From contig CATQJL010000223.1 in NCBI GenBank assembly GCA_958299035.1, forward strand, positions 13,564,293 through 13,628,292: a stretch of 64,000 nucleotides of DNA. Reading direction: 5' to 3'. Position numbers and translations under genes: made by a program. The notes below the pieces were generated by a model. That model did not search any database. It saw only the letters and a list, made by a program, of their open reading frames with translations, and was not told the origin of the DNA. Of the stretch, positions 56,241 through 64,000 are shown piece after piece. Origin of the DNA: Cylicocyclus nassatus. Its lineage: Eukaryota; Nematoda; Chromadorea; Rhabditida; Strongylidae. Position 1 is the stretch's first letter, and every line of letters begins with the position of its first letter.

Positions 56241-56742
56241 TGGAATTTTCTACTTGGAACATACGGCGGAGCCGGGTAAGCCAGCTAGTTTTCAATATAT
56301 CCATATGTTGGGTGAGGTACCGCAGATTTGGAAGGAGTCACTGATTACCGCAATTCCAAAAGTGCATAACGCCCGTCAACTAACAGAGTTTCTCCCCATT
56401 AGCTTGTTTTTAACTGCTGTAAAAGTTATGGAAAATATTTTGCGCGATAGACTACTTTCATGGCTTGTTAAGATCAAAGCGATCCCATCTAATCAGCACG
56501 GCTTTATGGCAAGCTCACTAACTGCCACAAACCTTGTTGATTCTATTTACGACTGGAATTTAGCACTCAACAGAGATAAGTTTGTGGATGTTATCTATGT
56601 GGACCTGTCCAAGGCATTTGATATGGTTGATCACGCAATACTTTTACAAAAGCTAGGGCGACTTGGATTAGGAGGTAATCTTTTGAAGTGGCTTAGATCC
56701 TACTTGAGTAACAGAGGCATGACGGTCAGAGTGGGATATCAC

Positions 56743-57862
56743 CAGGGTTGAGCAAGAGGTCAGGCACAAGTCTTTCCAAAACGACCCCCCCCCCCAGTGA
56801 AAGCCCCTAAACGACCCCTCTGCTTCACCTCCAGGACCTCAGGCTGTGATAATTCGAAGAGATCAGCCGTTTTTGGGAGTTTTTGTTTTTTGGAGGTCTG
56901 TAGGTCGACTTTCTGTGATTGCACAGCACACGCAACTTGACGGCGACTTGAAGTTTTAGATTTTGGATAGCCCTACTTTTAGAGCTATAATTCCCACAGG
57001 GGTGTATTGTTTGGCTCCAAATTTGCAGTATTGCAAGAAGAGGCTTTGAGTTCAATACTCATAGCAGAAATGGAGCGATTTTTAGATTTTGAAAACAAGT
57101 TAATCGGGTCAGGCGCAACCCCTCAAAAGCTCAGGCGGCCTGACCTTTTGTGGGGTTGCGCCTGACCCGATTAACTTTATCATTGAAGAAGCTTTTTTAT
57201 TCAAGTTTTATGTGAATCGCTAGCACAACCCTCGAAGATTCCACAGTAAGTGTTTGGACTTGATTCGACTTGTTTCGGCCTTGTGGTAATCCGTGGAGTT
57301 AAAGCAGTCATGGCGAAAAACGCGCCGGTCGGAATTCTGGCATTATTTCTTACTCCACTATTTGCAAGCGATACAAAGCGCGATTTTTAGCCTAGACTAG
57401 TAAGGAACAATACTTTGTTACGAGTACAAAAAAATTGACTTTTTTCACTTTTGAAAACAAGTTAATCATGTTTGAAAATCACGCTTTTTAGTCGTTGAAA
57501 AACACTAGATAATGCAGTAAATAATGGTTTGTAGGGCTCATAGAGGTAATTTGACGTGCTCGGAAATGATACCCATTTCACACAGCAAGCTTCCTTGATG
57601 AATTTATATAAGTCAAGGTAGAAGATGAAGATTTGAGTTTTGGCCGAAACTTCGATTGTGAAATCAATCAGTATGCTGTTTAAACCGTTCATTCCTTCAG
57701 TACTGGTGAGGTCGCGATATCCACTAAACTAGCGCTTTTCTTCTTCACCTTAATCGTAGTATCTCCTCAATCGAACGAATTCGATTCCTAACGACCCCCC
57801 CCTCTGTCTTACCCCAGTACGACCCCCCAGGTCGGGCGCGCCTGACCCCACGCTCAACCCTG
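56743..57862. mobile_element. hAT-like non-autonomous element, 1120 bp
   Basis: CAGGGTTGAGC at left is exactly inverted at right (GCTCAACCCTG), flanked by the perfect 8-bp duplication GATATCAC (56735-56742 and 57863-57870). Excision restores the RT reading (…VGYH then FSDRHACVSGVPQG). Contains a 76-bp internal inverted repeat (about 57099-57175: GTTAATCGGGTCAGGCGCAA and its inverse) and poly-C tracts near both ends (56786-, 57797-). No transposase. Confidence 0.93.
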
Positions 57863-58850
57863 GATATCACTTCTCAGATCGACATGCATGCGTAAGTGGT
57901 GTTCCACAAGGTGGCGTCCTTTCTCCGTTACTTGTCTTGATATACCGCCGAGCTTCCGTCAATCTTGATCACATCCGCTCATGTTCATGTACAAATGTAC
58001 GCGGATGACATCAAGATTTACGGATGCTACAGCGAACAGAATCGTACTGAGGTCCGCACAGCAATAAAGAACTCATTGGAAATTTTGATGCGCTGGGCAG
58101 TTGCTTCTGGTATTCCTCTCAACTTGGATAAATGCCTTGTCATGCATTTTGGTGACCAGGAAAGTCCGATTTATGAGATAAATGGGAAGACGCTGAAGAA
58201 CTGTTCCATTGCTAAAGATTTGGGCATTCTGGTTGATGCTGACCTCTGTTTCTCAAATCACATAGACAAGGTGGTAAGCAAAGCGTACTCGACTTCATTC
58301 ACAATCCTTCGGACTATACACATAGATAACCCCTTTGTTTTAAAACAGCTTCATAAGTCATATGTGCTACCTCACTTAGAATACTGCTTTATAGTTTGGA
58401 ATCCTTTTTTTGTAAAAGAACATATCAAAATTAGAAAAAGTCCAGCAGACATTCACTCGTATTTTGTTCCTAAGATGCCGCAAAAGCATAAGTTACTCCG
58501 AAATGCCAAGGTATGAAAGTCGTCTGAAACATTTGGCAATGAAAACCTTAGAACACAGACGTATGTATCACGATCTTGTTTTTGCATTTCGACTCTTGCG
58601 GAAAGAACTCAGGCTGAATGCAAGAAAGTACTGGATATTTGGACCTACTGCTAGAGCGGGTATGTTCAACATTCATCATCCTCGTATCAACAGAAAGCGT
58701 TTTTTGCGTGTTTTTAATAGCTTCTTTTATAGAACGTCCAGGTGGCTTGACCGATTACCTCCTCATGTGCTCTCTGCTCAAAACGTATCTTCTTTTAAGC
58801 GTAGCCTTAGGAGTGTCGATCTCATACAAGTGAATAATTCTTGTTGATTA

Positions 58851-60747
58851 CGGAGACTTCTTGTGCTGTTGGTCCTTTTTACAGAAGACTCCTTCACACT
58901 TTTACTGTTTTGCGCTTCGCTGCAGTCGCGCCGAGTGTTCTTGATATCAATGAGACTGATTTTAGTAAATAATTTTCTGTTGTTTTGTGATGTTACTAAC
59001 AAGCTTGTAGACGTATGCTAATTAGACCAACCAGCTTCATTCATCTGATTTTCAAGTTGAAACTATTCTTTCAGCGTAGCCCAGTCCCCCATCTTGGTCA
59101 GATACAATCGCTCATTATTCAATTGCTCATGTTTATTCCTACCACTTTCCTTTCGAATCTTGCTCTCGCCTGTAGCACGTGTTCTTCGGGGTCAAGTCAG
59201 CTAGCTTTTACCGGGGACTCGCTGACGCCCAAAAATAGGGTCTTAATAAATTTTAGAGAAAGCAAGATTCTAGGAAATTGGACAAAGCGCTTTTTCCTTC
59301 GCTTTGCTGGTCTCTATAATCGAATGTCTATCTTCAGTATGGCAGGGGCTTCGGTAGCTGTCTCGCGTTCTTTTTGCATAACTCTACTTCCTTCTGTGAC
59401 TGAGGATTGGTTGGTCTTTTGTCTTTTCTTTTGTGCCCAGATTTTTTTTGTTCTATTTCTGTCTTCTTATTGGTACACCATGAGTGTATATATAAAATAA
59501 AATAAACACATAAGATATTTACGTTATTCTCAGAAACCACAGCTCAAAAATGTTAATTCGGGAGAATAGAAAGAAACTTGAAATCTTCACATTGGAGGCG
59601 TGAAGCTGGGCACGCCTCTAAGGAAATTTGGCTTATTGGGCCTATAAACGAATACCCCGGGATTTCTTTTTACAATGTGCGTTGAAATTCTGGGAGCTTA
59701 GTACAAATCAGACAGTTACAACTGCAGCATGGAAATCATTTCCTCTTCCCCTTCTCTCTCAAAGGCGGAAAAGGAAAAAGCGTACAAGGACAACGCAAAT
59801 GCAGGGGAAAAAGGGTGACTGTGGGAGGAACGCCTCGTCGAACGGCGGAAGGCAGGGTAGTGTGGTCCGACACTTGCAGTAATGGCTAACTAGCTCTTTC
59901 TGCTGCTGGAGTTCGGCGGACATCCCTGCCACATCGCAATTGTTGCTTTCTGCCCCAACAACCCCCCCCCTCCCCTGTAAAGCTTGTACTATCAACTAAT
60001 CGGCATTAGCAATAAGTTAATAGTACAAGTTTTTCAATTTCCAATTTTGGTAGTCACTAGCAACATTAGTTTTTGAATCATCTACTCTGGGGAGAATTAA
60101 AAGTTCAGATAAGAAAGACGAGTAATTGTGAGCGGGCTCAAAAAGTGGTCAGAGGAAACTTTGTAAATTCTAAATCAGAGAAGTCTTCGTTCAGATTTTC
60201 CTCGATTTCAGCTAGTACTGAGCCCTGCTCTTCGTTGACTGAGATCAGCCTGGCTTATATTCACGTCCAAAATCAAACTTATCAAAAATTAGTCTTCTTT
60301 TATCTATTTTCGCGCTTTGATCCGCATTTTCGAAATAGGCGACATAGACTCAAACAAGCTGAAAACGTTTGATCTCAGTTGTGTCACTATGTGCAGAGTT
60401 TCTTTTGCGAAGGAGCTCCTCGGAGATGACTTTTATGTGTAAAAACTATAAGCACGATAAATTTCTATCCCACTCGGGCAATCTCCATCTAAATAGCTAT
60501 TCCGCTGTATAATAACCTGTCTTCAGAAAATCCTAATCTAGTTCTAGTTTTACATTCTCTCGTGAAAACTGCCTTTTTCGAATGTCAAAAAGCATCTCTG
60601 TGCAAATCCAGCAGTATTACATCCTGTCCTCAATAACACCTCCTATGGAAAAGAGTGTTGCCGTAGATAATGGATCCAGACACTCGAGGAATCGCAATTG
60701 AAAATCCGAGAGCATAATAAAACTAAATGTAGACTACTCGGGCTAGT
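58851..60747. other. Unassigned sequence downstream of the RT
   Basis: May start with the LINE 3' UTR. A 161-residue + frame (59015-59500) is hydrophobic and low in information, with no recognised domain. TAGTACAAG motifs at about 59984 and 60023 are inverted around a short spacer. Confidence 0.35.
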
Positions 60748-60906
60748 GGACTATATGTCGCCGAAAAGGGGTGGTCCCCGCAGTCATTTTGCAACAAATA
60801 CGCACCCTTGCACATGCACGGAGATGCGTTCCTGGAAGAAATTCGCGCGGGACCCGTTCCACACGACATCCGACCGCTCGCAATGTGTCAACCATCACTA
60901 CGTAAT
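60748..60906. repeat. Partial copy of the GGGACTATA MITE
   Basis: GGACTATATGTCGCCGAAAA and GGGTGGTCCCCGC match the left part of 27192-27345. The right end is not visible, and a mariner-type MITE follows. Confidence 0.4.
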
Positions 60907-60907
60907 A

Positions 60908-61584
60908 CAGGGTGTCCCAAAAAATGTGAACACTGTCTGATCGTTAATAACTCCGTTGTTTTCAAGTCTTTCGCCGAGCTTGAGACACCATTCTGTAGAG
61001 CGAGGTCCAACTTAGATCTGTAGTATGGAGCGAATCACTGTTCGCTGTTCGTTATTGTAAGATTACGGTATGAACTTCTAGCATGTGGATCTATTGTGAA
61101 ATATGCCATTTGACAAAATTTTTTTCAGAAAATCTGAAAAATTGTGTACTAGGGTTTTCTTGCACGCTGATTCCATTACACAACTTTTTACGAGTGTTTT
61201 CGGCTTTTTTGACGGTGTAATCACCTTTCTGACAAATGCTGAATACTCACTTATTACCATTTACCTAAGACATCCTTGGAAAGAAGCATCACATTAAAGT
61301 GGAAATTTCATATTCAAAATCAGCGGCTTCCATTACCATAGTATAAGAGTTTTGGACTTGTTTGGTTTTTGTTTCGAGGAGAATATGGCCTCTAATGGCC
61401 TGAAATCCTTGTCTAAGTTCCTACCGTAATCCTACAGTAATGAAGAGCGATCGGCGATTCGCTCCATACTGCATATCTAAGTTGAACCTCGCCCTATAGA
61501 ATGGTGCCTCAAGCTCGGCGAAAGACATGAAAGCAAGGGAGTTATTAACAATCAAACAGTGTTCACATTTTTTGGGGCACCCTG
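60908..61584. mobile_element. Mariner-type MITE, CAGGGTGTCCC ends (677 bp)
   Basis: CAGGGTGTCCCAAAAAATGT at left, inverse CATTTTTTGGGGCACCCTG at right, TA each side. Colinear with 41690-42367 across its length with few differences. No transposase. Confidence 0.9.
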
Positions 61585-62140
61585 TATATAATGAAATCGT
61601 TGTTTACCGCTTGGCCACCCCTGATCCGTGGAACATGGCAAACGAGGAGACAGCAGACGGAGAAATATGATGAAATGTACAGATGTTCATTCTAGGATTG
61701 CTGCCAAGTGGAATTTTGGAACGATGCCAAAATTCATAACGAGTGACCAAGCATATTTTTCGTAAAAAGGTCACACGTATTTCGAAAGGCAATCATGAGT
61801 GTCCCAATGATTTTGAGACTGGGTCGCCAGTACTCGAATGTTTTATTTGTACCTGCTTTTTCGAGCTTGTTGTCCCAGAATGTGTCTTTCAAATATGTTG
61901 TACTCCTATTAGTTGTTTTTGAAAAAATGCCAAATTGCGTAACAGCGTGACTTGAGCTAAATTCATCTATGTTCTCAACTCTTGTTAAAAATCTAAACTT
62001 TAGGATTATCTTGCTTCCGCTTGTAGACAAGAGATTGCGTGAGTAACTTAGTTTCACTGGTACTTTTCGAAACGTTTATCCAACACCAGCCTTGCTTTTG
62101 CTTGTGTAACTAGGTCCCGCTGGTGTTTTCAACTAGGTAT
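61585..62140. other. Unassigned sequence
   Basis: Short open frames only. Confidence 0.35.
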
Positions 62141-62144
62141 CGTT

Positions 62145-62430
62145 GTGTAAGCGGCACGTACGGCTATTCCATCGGGCAGGGAGACAGATTTTGTGTCCTA
62201 AAATGGCTGTACGGCAATTTAAGAATAAGCTGTAAGTTAATACTTGATTTGGCTGTTTTCCTTCTGTAGAGTCGTTGTTTTTCAATATACACGATCTTTA
62301 TGCGGCACATAGGGCATCTTTCTTTTTGAATAGTTACTATCGGTCTATAAGCGGCACGTAGGGCATGAACTGTCTTTCAGTTAGATAATATTGGTTTGTA
62401 AGCGGCACGTAGGGCAATTTGATCGGACAG
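62145..62430. repeat. Four short direct repeats AAGCGGCACGTAGGGCA
   Basis: GTAAGCGGCACGTACGGC (62147), TATGCGGCACATAGGGCA (62299), TAAGCGGCACGTAGGGCA (62347) and TAAGCGGCACGTAGGGCA (62399). The first and last are followed by ATCGGGCAGGGAGACAGA / ATCGGACAGGGAAACAAA. Short interspersed direct repeats, function unknown. Confidence 0.75.
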
Positions 62431-63026
62431 GGAAACAAATTTTTTGTACGTTTGTGCAGTTCTTATTCAGTTCTGATTTCTCAGTTCTGATTGACGGCCT
62501 TAGGTGGCTCAGTAGTTGTGCTTTTCGGGGAGGGGTTTCCTTTTGTAGTAAAACTTCATATTCCATTGGCGAAAAAATTGAAGGACTTTCTGACAAAGAT
62601 CTTAGACGATTGATTTCGTTGCTGTCGGAATTGTTTTTGAGAGAAAAGTGTTTTTTGTAGTACACATTATGGTTATGGATGTATTACTACTTCCAAAACG
62701 ATAGGTGTTCTTACTTCCTTAACAATCTTTTATGGAACTTGTTGACAAGAACTGGAAGAGCAAATTCTCTTTGAAAGGGTAGAAAAGTGGAGGGGGAGTA
62801 TCTGAATGTCTCTGTGAGGAGGGGAAATTTGCAGAAAGAGCGTGGTAGACGAGAGAAAAATAATATTTTTCATGCATGGTTGTAGCAGGAATATCGAGAA
62901 ATGCTGAATGATTTGTGGAGAGTATCGCTTCTTCGAGCAGTTCTCCTTTTGTAGACTGCTTTTTGCAAAAATGTTCTCAGGAAAGGAATACTACTAACTA
63001 ATAATACTAACTTACTTGGAAATATA
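62431..63026. other. Unassigned sequence
   Basis: No domain. A small + frame (62391-62660) has no recognised similarity. Confidence 0.35.
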
Positions 63027-64000
63027 TTAGGTCATTCCAAAAGTAATTTCGCTTTTTTCGAACGGGCGCCACATCTGATGGAACAGGTTTCTAAGAGATC
63101 TTGGAAGCATTCGATGCAGCATTTCATTCTCTTTCTAACTTTATGGAATTATTGCAAAATATTCAATGGGCTTTCAGAAAGTAACCAAGATTTGCGACCT
63201 ATGCTTTTTGAGATAGTCAAGTTTCACGATTTTTTAAACCTTTGATATCAATCCTCAGAAGGAGTTCAAGTAGATTCGATGGAGTAAAGCTTATAGAATA
63301 CAGTGCTACTTTTTTCCCCTTTCTCGTAGCTCGCCGTAATTTTTCAAAAGATTTAGCAAAACCATCGAATTTTGGCAGGACCACTTCAACCGCAATCGCA
63401 TCAAACATAATAATTTTTCGGAATTTGAGACTTCCGAGATGGTACTATGAGTTAGCATTAATTTTACAAAGCAAGTGAGGGTTTACAGGTTCGAAATATC
63501 AAATTTCGAGTTTCTCGGGTACAGCCTGGGGCTCCCTAAAAAAATGAGTCATGATGATTTTATCCCCGGAATCTAAACGAATCGGAAACAAAAAACACCT
63601 GTTAGAAAGAGGAGAAAAAGCTGCATCGAATGACACCCGAGCTGCCCAAGGTTTGATGTTCTACTAGGATTTAGCTGTCCAAGTATGGAAATCGGTAGCA
63701 TCAGTTAAAATTCTGTTGAAAATGTATGACAAGCTATGGAAAAGAGGAAAAAGTTGCACTGTATTCCATAAGGTTTGCTCTATCGAACCGTCACTTGAAC
63801 TTCTTCTTAAAATTGATATGAAAGTTTTCAAAAATTTAAAACTTGACTATCTCAAAAAGCATGGGTCGCAGATTTTGGTTATTTTCTGAAAGCTCATTGA
63901 CTATCTTGCAACAATTTCATAACCTTTAGAAAGAGAATGAAATGCTGCATCGAATGCTTCCAAGATCACTTAGAAACCTTTGTTCCATCAAATGTGGCGC
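63027..64000. mobile_element. Mariner-type palindromic element, cut by window end
   Basis: TTAGGTCATTCCAAAAGTAA at the left after TA. GCGCCACATCTGATGGAACA (63065-) returns inverted at the very end (TGTTCCATCAAATGTGGCGC, 63981-64000), and the arms are inverse to a centre near 63510. The right terminus lies just beyond the window. No transposase. Confidence 0.85.

Larger units (their letters stand above)
54922..56288. mobile_element. Helitron-like element inserted in the RT and itself interrupted
   Basis: 5' TC TTATATA (54922-) resumes after a nested element as TAAAGCTGAATGTCTG (about 55809), then GTCTGTATGTCTGTCTGTCT, ACCAAACTTGGCACACATAC, a GGGCTGGGAGTTGGCACAGG unit, an inverted duplicate (56072-56240), and the tail GGCGGAGCCGGGTAAGCCAG ending CTAG (56285-56288). 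It lies between A (54921) and T (56289), the Helitron rule. Removing it rejoins RT coding sequence. Confidence 0.75.
54840..58850 (+). pseudogene. CR1/Jockey-like reverse transcriptase relic in three pieces
   Basis: Piece 1 (about 54840-54921) encodes FKKCASSLCTHLAHIF. Piece 2 (56289-56742) continues with GEVPQIWKESLITAIPK, NQHGF, and the catalytic DVIYVDLSKAFDMVDHAILL. Piece 3 (57863-58850) encodes GVPQGGVLSPLL, the catalytic MYADDIKIYGCYS (57995-), LNLDKCLVMHFGDQ, KSYVLPHLEYCFIVWNP and a C-terminal FNSFFYRTSRWLDRLP. Frameshifts lie near 56305, 57955 and 58480. Interruptions: a Helitron-like element (54922-56288) and a hAT-like element (56743-57862). Same family as 8290-12720. The endonuclease is not seen. 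Confidence 0.85.

Noticed and set aside
59015..59500. 161-residue + frame downstream of the RT as a membrane protein gene
   Set aside because: Hydrophobicity comes from T-rich sequence; no domain or exon chain supports it.

Overview
The window looks like nuclear DNA of a nematode, most likely a strongylid (clade V: hookworm, Haemonchus and relatives). Two things suggest this. The one intact host gene has nematode-style architecture, with many introns of 45-60 bp. A decayed RTE-type retrotransposon at 4.4-7.3 kb carries the endonuclease block (GTLIIRDEKVPSRNVGGVGF) that I associate with strongylid genomes. The species cannot be fixed from the sequence. There are no bacterial-type operons, CRISPR arrays, tRNAs or rRNAs that I can support. 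Two runs of exactly 500 N (1435-1934 and 34450-34949) are scaffold gaps. The second is flanked on both sides by the SMART cDNA adapter in inverted orientation, so that junction is suspect.

The only gene I can assemble is a 14-exon proton-coupled amino acid transporter (SLC36 / AAAP family) on the + strand. It runs from 14691 to 24948, every intron is GT-AG, reading phase is kept throughout, and it predicts 449 residues. Its tenth intron is 5.8 kb and is filled with transposons. Its presumed 3' UTR carries a 35-bp-arm hairpin.

Nearly everything else is mobile DNA, and much of it is nested. At 4.4-7.3 kb lies a minus-strand RTE LINE relic. At 8.3-12.7 kb a CR1/Jockey-like reverse transcriptase relic is split by a 3.2-kb palindromic foldback element (8501-11729). 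At 13.7-26.6 kb (in and around the transporter) are palindromic elements of about 470 bp, a hAT MITE, a 133-bp MITE with 9-bp target duplication, and a Tc1-like palindrome carrying a C2H2 finger in each arm with a TTAA-type element inside it. At 27-36 kb are TTAA-type MITEs, a mariner-type MITE, inverted minisatellites, and a second foldback copy that runs toward the adapter-flanked gap. At 36.3-40.3 kb are Helitron-like repeats and a long satellite. At 41-47 kb are a mariner-type MITE, a second array related to the satellite, and an inserted element. At 47-56 kb are TTCGAATA-rich tracts and a row of mariner-type elements (TTAGGTTG termini, TA duplications) that are palindromic over much of their length. 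At 54.8-58.9 kb a second CR1/Jockey-like RT is interrupted first by a Helitron-like element, itself carrying a mariner-type element, and again by a 1.1-kb hAT-like element with a perfect 8-bp duplication. At 59-64 kb are another mariner-type MITE, short direct repeats and a palindrome cut by the window end.

The unifying unusual feature is how many elements are palindromic over most of their length rather than only at short termini. Transcripts across them would form long hairpins, so they are candidate sources of endogenous small RNA. That last step is inference. Element boundaries given without a target-site duplication are approximate.
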